NCBI GenBank assembly: GCA_965267475.1
Contig: OZ254079.1
Coordinates: 3,691,955 to 3,755,954, forward strand
DNA from: JBCBKU01 sp965267475
GTDB taxonomy: Bacteria > Pseudomonadota > Alphaproteobacteria > Rhodobacterales > Rhodobacteraceae
DNA length: 64,000 nucleotides
Reading direction: 5' to 3'
Positions within the stretch are counted from its first letter, which is position 1. Every line of letters starts with the position of its first letter. Under the pieces are notes generated by a model that saw only the letters and a list, made by a program, of their open reading frames with translations, searched no databases and had not been told where the DNA came from. Shown here in pieces: positions 1-7,514 of the stretch. A program made the position numbers and the translations under genes.

Positions 1-516
1 GGTCATCCGCCAGATCAGATAGGTATCGACCGTGCCGAACAGCAATTCGCCGCGGGCCGCGCGTTCGCGCGACCCTTCGACCTGATCGAGGATGTATTTG
101 ACCTTGGTGCCCGAGAAATACGGGTCAAGCAGCAGCCCGGTCCGCTCGGTCACCATCGGCTCATGCCCGGCGGCCTTCAGTTCTTCGCAGAACGGAGCTG
201 TCCGCCGGTCTTGCCAGACAATCGCATTGTGGATCGGTTTACCGGTGTCCTTTTCCCAAACGAGCGTCGTTTCCCGCTGATTGGTGATGCCAATGGCCGC
301 GATATCCTTGACGTCGATCGACGCCTTTTCGATCACCTCGCGGCTGGTCGCGGCCACCGTAGACCAAAGATCTGATGGATCATGCTCGACCCAGCCCGAG
401 GCCGGGAAATGCTGCGGAAACTCTTCCTGAGCCGACGCAACGATCTTGAGGCCCTGGTCAAACAGGATTGCCCGGGACGATGTCGTTCCCTGATCGATTG
501 CCAGAATATAGGTCAT
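1..516 (-). CDS. glpK: glycerol kinase, N-terminal part (runs off left edge)
   Basis: Glycerol kinase phosphorylates glycerol with ATP to sn-glycerol 3-phosphate in the cytoplasm. Only the first 172 codons are in the window. The start, MTYILAIDQGTTSSRAILFD, holds the DQGTTSSR phosphate-binding loop of FGGY-family kinases, and further on are the NQRETT and IVWQDRRT motifs typical of GlpK. The start codon lies 10 bases after the stop of glpD on the same strand, and its GGAGG-like ribosome site overlaps the end of glpD, so the two genes should be one transcript. The C-terminal ATPase lobe lies outside the window. Confidence 0.95.
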   Translation of the reverse strand, partial: MTYILAIDQGTTSSRAILFDQGLKIVASAQEEFPQHFPASGWVEHDPSDLWSTVAATSREVIEKASIDVKDIAAIGITNQRETTLVWEKDTGKPIHNAIVWQDRRTAPFCEELKAAGHEPMVTERTGLLLDPYFSGTKVKYILDQVEGSRERAARGELLFGTVDTYLIWRMT

Positions 517-526
517 GTCCCCTCCC

Positions 527-2098
527 TCAGGTCGCTTTTGCGCCTGCCTCTTGCATCCAGATATCCAGCGCTTCCGCTTCCGCATCGCTGAACCGCAGGC
601 CAAGCTTGGACCGCCGCCACAGCACGTCCTTTGCCCGGCGCGCATATTCGTGTGTCATAAGCCAGCGCACTTCGGCTTCGGTCAGGTTAAAGCCAAACGT
701 CTGGCCCAGATCTTCCGCAGATTGCGCGTGGCCCAAGATTTGTCGCGCTTCGGTCCCATAGGCCCGGACCAGGCGCCTGGCCCAGCGGTCATCGAGAAAC
801 GGAAAATCCTTCTGGAGACCGGCCACCATTGCGTCGAACCCGTCCACTGCGAAATCCCCGCCCGGTAGCGTGACGCCTGCCGTCCAGGCCGATTTCGTCC
901 CCGGAAAGAACGGCACGATCTTTTCCATCGCGTGCTCGGCCAGCTTTCGATAGGTCGTGATCTTGCCGCCAAAGACATTCAGGATCGGCGGTCCGTTTTC
1001 ATCCAACGACAAAACATATTCGCGGGTCGCAGCGGTGGCCGATTTGGCACCATCATCATAGAGCGGCCGCACCCCCGAATAGCGCCAGACAATGTCGTCT
1101 CGCGTGACCGGCTTTTTGAAATAACCAGAGGCGAATTTCAGCAGGTAATCCGCCTCTTCATCCGTGCATTCGGCCTCGCGCGGGTCCGCCTGATGGTCCT
1201 TATCGGTGGTGCCGATCAGCGTGAAGTCGGTCTCATAGGGGATCGCAAAGATGATCCGCCCGTCGGTGCCCTGAAAGAAGTAACACTTGTCGTGGTCGAA
1301 CAGCCGCTTGGTGACGATGTGGCTGCCGCGGACCAGACGCACCCCCTCGGTCGAGTTCAGCCGGACCTTGGTCTGGATCACGTCCTGCACCCAAGGACCG
1401 CCCGCGTTCACGACGACCTTGGCCCGATGGGTCGACCTTGCGCCGGTCACCACATCCTCGACCTCGATCTCCCACTGATCCTTGCCCCGGGTGGCTGAAG
1501 TGACCTTGGTTCGCGTCATGATCGTGGCGCCGCGAATCTCGGCATCCCGGGCGTTCAAGGCCACAAGGCGAGCGTCTTCGACCCAGCAATCGGAATACTC
1601 ATAGGCTCGCTCAAACCGGTCATCGATGGCCGCGCCCGCCGGATCCGACCGCAGATCCAGGGTCCGCGTGCCCGGCAGGATCTTCCGCCCGCCCAGATTG
1701 TCGTACAGAAACAGCCCGAGACGGATCAGCCAGGCCGGACGGCGCCCCTTCATCCAGGGCATGAACATCGACAGAAGGCGCGAAGTTGGCGTCTCACTCT
1801 CGAACCGCATGTCCTTGTGATAGGGCAGCACAAAGCGCATCGGCCATGAAATATGCGGCATGGCTCGAAGCAGGGTTTCCCGTTCGATCAACGCCTCTCG
1901 GACCAGCCGAAATTCAAAGAATTCCAGGTATCTGAGGCCGCCGTGGAACAGCTTCGTCGAGGCTGACGAGGTCGCCGAGGCCAGATCATCCATCTCGGCC
2001 AGCGTCACGGACAGCCCTCGGCCCGCCGCGTCCCGGGCGATACCGCAGCCGTTGATGCCACCACCAATGATGAACAGATCGACTGGCTCGTCGCTCAT
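527..2098 (-). CDS. glpD: aerobic glycerol-3-phosphate dehydrogenase
   Basis: This FAD enzyme oxidises glycerol 3-phosphate to dihydroxyacetone phosphate at the inner membrane face and feeds electrons to quinone. The protein (523 residues) begins MSDEPVDLFIIGGGINGCGI, with the GxGxxG dinucleotide fold of the FAD domain at about residues 9-15, followed by the ASATSSASTKLFHGGLRYLE segment typical of GlpD. The length fits the family (about 500-540). The frame is open 19 codons further upstream, but the ATG at 2098 has an AGGGGA site 7 bases before it and matches the family start, so I chose it. It is the first gene of a glpD-glpK operon that uses the product of glycerol kinase. Confidence 0.96.
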   Translation of the reverse strand: MSDEPVDLFIIGGGINGCGIARDAAGRGLSVTLAEMDDLASATSSASTKLFHGGLRYLEFFEFRLVREALIERETLLRAMPHISWPMRFVLPYHKDMRFESETPTSRLLSMFMPWMKGRRPAWLIRLGLFLYDNLGGRKILPGTRTLDLRSDPAGAAIDDRFERAYEYSDCWVEDARLVALNARDAEIRGATIMTRTKVTSATRGKDQWEIEVEDVVTGARSTHRAKVVVNAGGPWVQDVIQTKVRLNSTEGVRLVRGSHIVTKRLFDHDKCYFFQGTDGRIIFAIPYETDFTLIGTTDKDHQADPREAECTDEEADYLLKFASGYFKKPVTRDDIVWRYSGVRPLYDDGAKSATAATREYVLSLDENGPPILNVFGGKITTYRKLAEHAMEKIVPFFPGTKSAWTAGVTLPGGDFAVDGFDAMVAGLQKDFPFLDDRWARRLVRAYGTEARQILGHAQSAEDLGQTFGFNLTEAEVRWLMTHEYARRAKDVLWRRSKLGLRFSDAEAEALDIWMQEAGAKAT

Positions 2099-2431
2099 CC
2101 CATATCCCCTAACACGTGAACGCTGCCCTTCTGGCATGGTTTGTCCCACTGTCAATCGCCAACATAGCGCGGTTCAAGTGGCTGCAAACACACACTGTGC
2201 CATATCGGCAACGGGACAAGACAGAGGGGAAATTGACCATCTGGGAACCGTATATTGTGTGGTATGGCAGTTTCGAAGGTGTTCGGTTACCCCGGTCCCT
2301 GCTGGACCGATGTCGGGCGAAAGCCCTGTTTCCGCCGGTACCGAGCCACCATCAGCGTTTTGTACTTCCGCGAGAGTTGCGGACATGGATCCTCCCTGAC
2401 TGGACAGGCCGCGCTTTGTCGCGGCCTTTTT
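2099..2431. other. intergenic region between glpD and the SRAP gene
   Basis: This is the longest non-coding stretch on the left side. It must carry the promoter of glpDK (read leftward). Its right half contains a series of hairpins that end in a rho-independent terminator oriented rightward (see the ncRNA entry). Two short open frames here, 2255-2443 on + and 2174-2386 on -, have codon use unlike the neighbouring genes; the latter does have a GGGAGG site 4 bases before its ATG, so it cannot be dismissed entirely. Confidence 0.6.
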
Positions 2432-2433
2432 TT
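2250..2433 (+). ncRNA. candidate structured small RNA with its own terminator
   Basis: Reading rightward, a long imperfect helix pairs GGUG-UCGGU-ACC (about 2279-2292) with GGU-ACCGA-CACC (about 2336-2350). It encloses two hairpins, GGUCC-CUGCU-GGACC and GGGC-GAAA-GCCC, the second with a GNRA tetraloop. A third hairpin, UCCGC-GAGAGUU-GCGGA, follows at about 2367-2383, and then a terminator (2406-2433). No coding gene follows on this strand, so it would be a free-standing transcript of about 150-190 nt. The 5' end is uncertain; TTGACC at about 2233 could be a -35 element, but I see no well-spaced -10. It does not carry the conserved core of SRP RNA, tmRNA or RNase P RNA, and I could not match it to 6S RNA. 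Alternatively the folds act in the leftward leader of glpDK. Confidence 0.4.
2406..2433 (+). terminator. rho-independent terminator, rightward
   Basis: AGGCCGCG (2406-2413), loop CTTTGT and CGCGGCCT (2420-2427) form a perfect 8-bp stem followed by a run of seven T. Only the rightward strand has the T tract. The leftward SRAP gene ends inside the same T run, so the stem also sits directly behind that gene. Confidence 0.85.
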
Positions 2434-3094
2434 AGGCATCTAGGGGTTCAATCAGGTCGGGTCCCGAGGCCCGGTTCGAATTCACAGCCGGATCGACGCG
2501 ATAGAATTGCAGGACGTCGTCTTCCGGGGCCTTCATCAATACCGCTGCGCCAGCGCCCTCTTCGCCCAGCCACTTGGCCCAATCGCCTGGTTCGAGCACC
2601 ACGGGCACACGGTGATGAATGGCCGACATCGCTTGACCCGCAGAGGTGGTGACGATGGCGCAGGTCACATGCCGGGTCTCTTCACGCTCCCATACCTGCC
2701 AGACGCCTGCAAAAACCAACGGAGCGCCATCTGCCCGCTGGATGTACCAGGGTAGCCGTTTTCCGTCGGTATCCTTTGTCCATTCGTAAAAGCCCGTCGC
2801 GGGAATCAGGCAGCGCCGGTCCCGGCAGGCTTTGCGGAAGGCGGGTTTCTCGGCAATCGTCTCGGACCGCGCGTTGATCAGAAGCGGGCCATCGTTTGGC
2901 TTTTTGTACCAATGCGGGATGAACCCCCAACGCATCGATACCAGTCGCCGCGCATCGTCGCTCATCACAACGTGGATCTGCGTGGTCGGGCAGACGTTGA
3001 AATTCGGCACATCCGGCAAGTCGTTCGCAGGTAGTGCCTCAAAAAGCTGCGCCATCGCATCGGGGGGCAGTGTGATCGCGAACCGTCCGCACAT
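2432..3094 (-). CDS. SOS response-associated peptidase family protein (YedK/HMCES-type)
   Basis: SRAP proteins bind abasic sites in single-stranded DNA and form a covalent thiazolidine link through the N-terminal cysteine, shielding the lesion during replication. The 220-residue protein begins MCGRF, giving Cys2 after removal of Met. The other conserved residues are visible: Asn in INARSET, Glu in GFYEW, and His in SAIHHRVP. Length is normal for the family. The gene is divergent from an ArsR-type regulator, and a consensus DnaA box lies between them. I see no alphaproteobacterial LexA box in the short upstream region. Confidence 0.93.
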   Translation of the reverse strand: MCGRFAITLPPDAMAQLFEALPANDLPDVPNFNVCPTTQIHVVMSDDARRLVSMRWGFIPHWYKKPNDGPLLINARSETIAEKPAFRKACRDRRCLIPATGFYEWTKDTDGKRLPWYIQRADGAPLVFAGVWQVWEREETRHVTCAIVTTSAGQAMSAIHHRVPVVLEPGDWAKWLGEEGAGAAVLMKAPEDDVLQFYRVDPAVNSNRASGPDLIEPLDA

Positions 3095-3151
3095 GTCTCA
3101 ATCCTTACAAAAGACCCCGCGACAGCGCGACCCCTTGCATTTTCTCTCTAT

Positions 3152-3160
3152 TTATCCACA
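3152..3160 (+). promoter_or_regulatory. consensus DnaA box
   Basis: TTATCCACA, a perfect match to the DnaA-binding nonamer, sits in the 98-bp divergent promoter region between the SRAP gene and the ArsR regulator. One perfect nonamer can occur by chance, so a regulatory role is inference. Confidence 0.4.
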
Positions 3161-3192
3161 TGATGCCCCGCTGGAGACAAACTGGGACAGGT

Positions 3193-3501
3193 ATGTCTGG
3201 GGGATTGGATAACACGCTGGCGGCCTTGGCCGACCCAACGCGACGCGCCATTGTGACGCGACTCGCCCACTCTGACGCGACCGTGTCCGAGCTTGTGGGC
3301 CAGTTTCCATTGGCGCAGCCGACCATATCGAAACATCTGAAGGTGCTGGAACGGGCAGGCCTTGTCACGCGCCGCCGCGAAGGCACGAAACGGCCATGCC
3401 ATCTGGAATCGCGCGCCTTGGAGGCCCTGGAAATCTGGCTGTTCGACCAGCGGCTGGAACGCCAGCGCAGCATGGACCGGCTTAGCAATCTTCCGAAGTG
3501 A
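3193..3501 (+). CDS. ArsR/SmtB-family transcriptional regulator
   Basis: The protein of about 102 residues is a single winged helix-turn-helix domain. It reads LADPTRRAIVTRLAHSDATV, then PTISKHLKVLERAGLVTRRR, which is the recognition helix and wing of the ArsR group. It has no metal-binding cysteine pair of the ELCVCDL kind, so it is more likely of the subgroup that controls detoxification or metabolic genes than a metal sensor. The frame is open 11 codons earlier (ATG at 3160), but homologues start near MSGGLDNTLAALADPTRR, so I chose the ATG at 3193. No target gene is evident; it faces the 5'-nucleotidase gene tail to tail. Confidence 0.85.
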   Translation: MSGGLDNTLAALADPTRRAIVTRLAHSDATVSELVGQFPLAQPTISKHLKVLERAGLVTRRREGTKRPCHLESRALEALEIWLFDQRLERQRSMDRLSNLPK

Positions 3502-3529
3502 GCGGGGCGCCCGAACCGGACGCCCCCGC
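3502..3529. terminator. GC hairpin between convergent genes
   Basis: GCGGGGCG and CGCCCCCGC pair with one bulge across an 11-base loop, between the stops of the ArsR gene and the 5'-nucleotidase gene, which converge here. There is no T tract, so it is a stem that could serve both directions rather than a classic terminator. Confidence 0.45.
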
Positions 3530-3534
3530 CTAGA

Positions 3535-5094
3535 TCAGTTGGCCTGGGTGATCCGGCCGTCCGTATAGGGCGTATACGGCGCGTTGGCCGCCAGGTATTC
3601 GGCCACCACATCCGCAAGATCCGGTCCGAAGTCATAGGCGTTTTCGGCATCGACGAACATCGAATAACCATCGCCACCGTTCCGGATGAAGTCATTGGAC
3701 ACAACGCCATAGACTTTCGCAGGGTCAATCGGCGCACCGCCGACCGTGACGTCTGAAATCCGGCTGCCCACGTCTTTCGACAGATCGAACGTGTAGCTCA
3801 GCCCGGCGACCTGCGGGAACCGTCCGGCCACATCGGCGTGTTCGCTAACCCCGTTCTCCAGCGCATCCAGCATGGTCTGACCGGTGATCTGAAAGGTCGA
3901 AAGCGTGTTCTGGAACGGCAGAACCGTCAGAACTTCACCCTTTGTGATCGGACCGGCATCGATATCGGCCCGGATCCCGCCAGAGTTCATGAAGGCAATA
4001 TCGATCCCCTGATCTTTAACCCGTTCCAGCATGGCATCCGCAATCAGGTTCCCAGCAGAACACTCCACCTGCCGGCACACGGCGCGATCTCCGGTGATCA
4101 CGTCGGCGCTTTCCGACACGACCTCATTCCGGATCTCATTCAGCGGCTCGGCCAACTGTTTGACACGGGCGACCGTGGCGGCGTCTTCGGCGACGCTGGC
4201 ATCCAGAAGAATGGGTTCTCCGGACGCAGCGGTGACATTGCCGTCGTCGTCGAAGGTGACGTTCAACTCACCCAGGTATTTCCCAAACGCAAAGGCCTGA
4301 ACGATCTGAACGCCGTTGGTGACGGTGGGATAGGGTCCATCGGCACCATCATCGGTGTTCGACAGGAACGTGTTGGTGTGCCCGCCCACGATCACGTCGA
4401 TCCCGGTTGTGTTGATGGCGATGGCGAGGTCGGTTGCGTAGCCGGAGTGGCTGAGCAACACGATCTTGTTCACGCCATCGGCTGTCATCGCGTCAACCTC
4501 GGCCTGGATGGCCGGGCTTGGGTCCGTGAAGATGACATTGCCCGGGCTCGACAATTCGTCGTTGTTGATGGGCGTGACACCGATCAGACCGATCCGCTCG
4601 CCCGCCTTTTCGACAACGACAGACTTCTGGATGACGCCGCGCAGCGCTTCTTCCCCGGCCATATCGGCATTTGCCATCAGCATCGGAAAGTTGGCGGCTT
4701 CGGCATATTCAATCAGACCCTCGGGGCCATTGTTGAATTCGTGGTTGCCCACGGCCATGGCGTCATAGCCAAGCTTGTTCATCATCTCGGCCGCCAGTTT
4801 CCCCCGGTAGAACTGGAAGAACAGCGTTCCCTGGCTCATGTCGCCGCCATCGACAAGCAGATAGTTTTCTGCCCGGCCCTTGGCGTCTTCGATCGCCGTC
4901 ACAAGACGCGCGATTCCACCGAAACACTTGCCTTCGGCATTGTCCTCGGCGCCGCAGCCCGAGTTGAATCGGCTGATCGGCTCAAACCGATCATGGAAGT
5001 CGTTGGTGTGCAGAATGGTTAGGTTGAAGTCAGCTGTCGCCATGCCGGCCGAAATGGCCAGGGCGCCAGCAGCGGCCATAAGTGTTGTTTTCAT
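3535..5094 (-). CDS. periplasmic 5'-nucleotidase/UshA-type metallophosphoesterase
   Basis: Enzymes of this family hydrolyse nucleotides (and often 2',3'-cyclic nucleotides or UDP-sugars) in the periplasm. The 519-residue protein starts MKTTLMAAAGALAISAGMAT, a signal peptide. The N-terminal calcineurin-like metal site follows (ILHTNDFHDR, VDGGDMSQG, GNHEFN, LLSHSGY, VGGHTNTF), and the C-terminal 5'-nucleotidase domain carries NSGGIRADI and RNGGDGYSMF. The open frame extends 47 codons upstream, but only the ATG at 5094 gives a signal peptide, and it has an AGGGGG site. It is divergent from a metallopeptidase gene. Supply of nucleosides to the salvage operon at 19-24 kb is a plausible metabolic link. 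Confidence 0.92.
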   Translation of the reverse strand: MKTTLMAAAGALAISAGMATADFNLTILHTNDFHDRFEPISRFNSGCGAEDNAEGKCFGGIARLVTAIEDAKGRAENYLLVDGGDMSQGTLFFQFYRGKLAAEMMNKLGYDAMAVGNHEFNNGPEGLIEYAEAANFPMLMANADMAGEEALRGVIQKSVVVEKAGERIGLIGVTPINNDELSSPGNVIFTDPSPAIQAEVDAMTADGVNKIVLLSHSGYATDLAIAINTTGIDVIVGGHTNTFLSNTDDGADGPYPTVTNGVQIVQAFAFGKYLGELNVTFDDDGNVTAASGEPILLDASVAEDAATVARVKQLAEPLNEIRNEVVSESADVITGDRAVCRQVECSAGNLIADAMLERVKDQGIDIAFMNSGGIRADIDAGPITKGEVLTVLPFQNTLSTFQITGQTMLDALENGVSEHADVAGRFPQVAGLSYTFDLSKDVGSRISDVTVGGAPIDPAKVYGVVSNDFIRNGGDGYSMFVDAENAYDFGPDLADVVAEYLAANAPYTPYTDGRITQAN

Positions 5095-5218
5095 TTGGAA
5101 GCTACCCCCTGATGGACGGATACTGTGATCAGTCTGGCCGTCTTGTCGGGCAGCCGCAAGCCGAGAAGACCAATGTATTCCAATTGCCGCCAGGGAAGGC
5201 TGGCCCCATATATCGGGG

Positions 5219-5944
5219 ATGAGCCTTGCGCGCATGATAAACGGCCTGATTCACGCCTGTCTGTCCACGGCCCTGGCCATGGGCGTGTTTGCCTTCTTCG
5301 CCGTTCCGAATGCGCTGCGCGCCTTTGCCCCGGATCTCGACGGATTCGTTGAGATCTCGCCCACCCTGCATATTGATGACCCAGCAGCCGCCACACGCGT
5401 TCAAGGGCTGATCCGTCAGGCCGAGGCCGAGACCCAGGGCTTCTTCGGCCCGCTTCAGACCAATCCGGTTTGGGTCGTCTGCACGACACCAAGCTGTGCG
5501 CGCGCCGTCTCACTGCGCGCCAACGGGCTGACCTATGGCTACACCTTGATCGTTCTGGGACCCCGCGGGATCAATCAACGTACAGCGACCCACGAACGGG
5601 TCCATGCCGAATTGCACCAATACATCGGATTGGAGGACATCCTGGAACCCAAGTTTCCGGCCTGGTTCGATGAAGGGCTTGCCACTTACCTGTCCGGCGA
5701 CACCCGCCTGCGCGGCCCGGCCAACCCGCGCGAGGCTGACTGGATCCGCGAGGCGCGTCGCCTGACCGATTGGCGGCGACTTGGGATCACGCGCGACTGG
5801 AACGCCCGATACAGCGCCGCGTCGCGTCTGGTCGAGGAAATCGAAGACATGGTCGGTCGGGATGGGCTTCAGGACCTGATCCGCCGGGTGGGTGAAGACG
5901 GTGTGTCTTTCGACCAGGCCTTGGCGGAGGCGATGGGACGTTAA
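5219..5944 (+). CDS. predicted zinc metallopeptidase (gluzincin type, MA-like), exported
   Basis: The 241-residue protein has an N-terminal hydrophobic segment (about residues 8-33), probably a signal peptide or anchor. A zinc-peptidase motif HERVH lies at residues 125-129, and the likely third ligand is Glu152 in WFDEGLATYLS. This spacing and the FDEGLA signature are those of the peptidase MA-like group. The substrate is unknown. An alternative ATG five codons downstream (5234) would leave the signal segment intact; no clear ribosome site decides between them. The DUF952 gene follows 28 bases later on the same strand, then pyrD, so the three may be co-transcribed. Confidence 0.75.
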   Translation: MSLARMINGLIHACLSTALAMGVFAFFAVPNALRAFAPDLDGFVEISPTLHIDDPAAATRVQGLIRQAEAETQGFFGPLQTNPVWVVCTTPSCARAVSLRANGLTYGYTLIVLGPRGINQRTATHERVHAELHQYIGLEDILEPKFPAWFDEGLATYLSGDTRLRGPANPREADWIREARRLTDWRRLGITRDWNARYSAASRLVEEIEDMVGRDGLQDLIRRVGEDGVSFDQALAEAMGR

Positions 5945-5972
5945 CGGCTTGACCTTGTCCGACCTCGGCGGC

Positions 5973-6323
5973 ATGTCGCGGCCCATGCTGATCTACAAGA
6001 TTTTCCGCGCCGACGAATGGGCGGCGTTTCAGGCAAAGGGCGAAACAGACGGCGCAGCCATCGACCTGACAGACGGCTACATCCATATCTCGACCGCAGA
6101 TCAAGTGGCTGAAACCGCAGCAAAGCACTTCGCCGGGGAAGACGAGCTGATGCTTCTCGCGCTCGACAGCGATGCTCTGGGCGACGCGCTGAAGTGGGAG
6201 CCGTCGCGGGGCGGCGCGCTGTTTCCCCATCTCTACCGTGCGTTAAGCCTGGATGAGGTCATTTGGGCCAAGCCGCTGCCCTTTGGTCCGCATGGTCATG
6301 TCTTCCCGGACGGCGTTTTATGA
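5973..6323 (+). CDS. DUF952 family protein
   Basis: This small cytoplasmic protein (about 112-116 residues) contains the hallmarks of DUF952: LIYKIFRADEWAAF near the start, GYIHISTADQV, and LFPHLYRALSLDEVIWAKPL near the end. The family fold resembles the ADP-ribosyltransferase-like DUF952 structures, but the function is not established. The start could be the ATG at 5973 or the one at 5985; neither has a strong ribosome site. The stop overlaps the pyrD start by 4 bases (ATGA), which indicates coupled translation with pyrD. Confidence 0.85.
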   Translation: MSRPMLIYKIFRADEWAAFQAKGETDGAAIDLTDGYIHISTADQVAETAAKHFAGEDELMLLALDSDALGDALKWEPSRGGALFPHLYRALSLDEVIWAKPLPFGPHGHVFPDGVL

Positions 6324-7378
6324 GCGGGCTTGAGACCCTTGGTCTTAAGCTTTTCCACCGGCTCGACCCGGAACGCGCCCATGATCTTTCTCTGAAGTCC
6401 CTGCGCCTTGGCCTTGGCCCATCGATCAGCCCGCCCACATCGACGGAGCTGCAAACCGATCTTGCCGGGATGACGCTGCCGAACCCGGTTGGTCTTGCGG
6501 CGGGCTATGACAAGAACGCCGTGGCCCTTTCGCCCCTGATGCGCGCGGGCTTTGGTTTCATTGAAGTGGGCGCCGCCACGCCACGCCCCCAGCCCGGAAA
6601 CCCAAAGCCAAGGCTCTTTCGCCTGACCAGGGACCATGCTGCCATCAACCGGTTTGGGTTCAACAATGACGGCGCCGCTGCCATTGCGAAACGCCTGGCT
6701 CTGCGCCCGGAAGGCGTGCCCCTTGGTCTGAACCTGGGTGCAAACAAGGACAGCCCCGACCGGGCAGGCGATTTCGCACGTGTTCTGGACAGCTGCGGCG
6801 CCCATATCGATTTCGCGACAGTCAATGTCTCTTCCCCCAACACCGAGGCCCTTCGCGATTTGCAAGGGACCGAAGCGCTGGAACGGCTTCTGGCCCAGGT
6901 GATCGACAGCCGCGCGGCGCTGCCCAATGCGCCGAGGATCTTCGTGAAGATCGCCCCGGATCTCTCGGGATCGGAAATCGACGAGATCGCCGAAGTCGCG
7001 GTCAAGGCCGGGATCGACGGGATCATCGCCACGAACACAACGACTGACCGCGGCGGCCTGACGGACCCGCATGCCGCAGAAAAGGGCGGCCTGTCCGGGC
7101 AACCGCTGTTTGAACGTTCAACCCGCGTGCTGGCGCGCCTGTCCCGGGCCGCCGGTCCCGGGATGCCGATCATCGGTGTGGGCGGCGTCGGATCCGCCGA
7201 ACAGGCGTTTCAGAAAATCCGCGCCGGTGCGACGGCGCTCCAGCTTTACACTGCGCTGGTCTATGAAGGCCTGTCGCTGATCCCGCGGATCTGCCGCGGG
7301 CTTGAAGACCTGGCACGCCAGAACGGGGCCAAAACCCTGGCCGAGGTCCGGGGCACGAACCGCGACGCCTGGCTTTAG
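6320..7378 (+). CDS. pyrD: quinone-dependent dihydroorotate dehydrogenase (class 2)
   Basis: PyrD oxidises dihydroorotate to orotate in pyrimidine synthesis and passes electrons to membrane quinone through FMN. The protein (352 residues) has the amphipathic N-terminal helix of class 2 enzymes, then LPNPVGLAAGYDKNA, the NRFGFNNDG loop, and NVSSPNTEALRDLQ with the catalytic serine. FMN-binding residues are in GVGGVGSAEQAFQKI and LYTALVYEG. The start at 6320 overlaps the preceding stop as ATGA. Another pyrimidine gene, pyrC, lies at the right edge of the window. Confidence 0.97.
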   Translation: MSGLETLGLKLFHRLDPERAHDLSLKSLRLGLGPSISPPTSTELQTDLAGMTLPNPVGLAAGYDKNAVALSPLMRAGFGFIEVGAATPRPQPGNPKPRLFRLTRDHAAINRFGFNNDGAAAIAKRLALRPEGVPLGLNLGANKDSPDRAGDFARVLDSCGAHIDFATVNVSSPNTEALRDLQGTEALERLLAQVIDSRAALPNAPRIFVKIAPDLSGSEIDEIAEVAVKAGIDGIIATNTTTDRGGLTDPHAAEKGGLSGQPLFERSTRVLARLSRAAGPGMPIIGVGGVGSAEQAFQKIRAGATALQLYTALVYEGLSLIPRICRGLEDLARQNGAKTLAEVRGTNRDAWL

Positions 7379-7458
7379 GTCCCCCTTCCCTTCATCTTGG
7401 CCAAAATACGCATCCGCCGTCCCCGCCCGGGCAAAACATCGCTGCCCGCCACATGCCC

Positions 7459-7499
7459 ATTTCAGGGCGCAGGGCGGGCGGGTGGGCGCGCCCTGAAAT
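7459..7499. repeat. 12-bp perfect inverted repeat between convergent genes
   Basis: ATTTCAGGGCGC at 7459-7470 is repeated in inverse orientation at 7488-7499, around a 17-base G-rich loop. It lies between the stop of pyrD and the stop of the MATE gene, which converge, so it may act as a bidirectional terminator stem; there is no T tract. Just upstream, at about 7390-7420, is a TCATCTTGGCCAAAATAC motif that resembles a sequence often seen behind genes in this bacterial family (recalled, not checked). Confidence 0.5.
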
Positions 7500-7514
7500 C
7501 GGCATCGCCTGTGC

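Noticed and set aside
2250..2433. calling the structured RNA 4.5S/SRP, tmRNA or 6S RNA
   Set aside because: The conserved SRP tetraloop domain and tmRNA tag/acceptor sequences are absent, and a 6S-type long hairpin with a central bubble could not be shown.
3838..5022. 394-codon open frame antisense to the 5'-nucleotidase
   Set aside because: Shadow of the nucleotidase frame, with no motif and no ribosome site.
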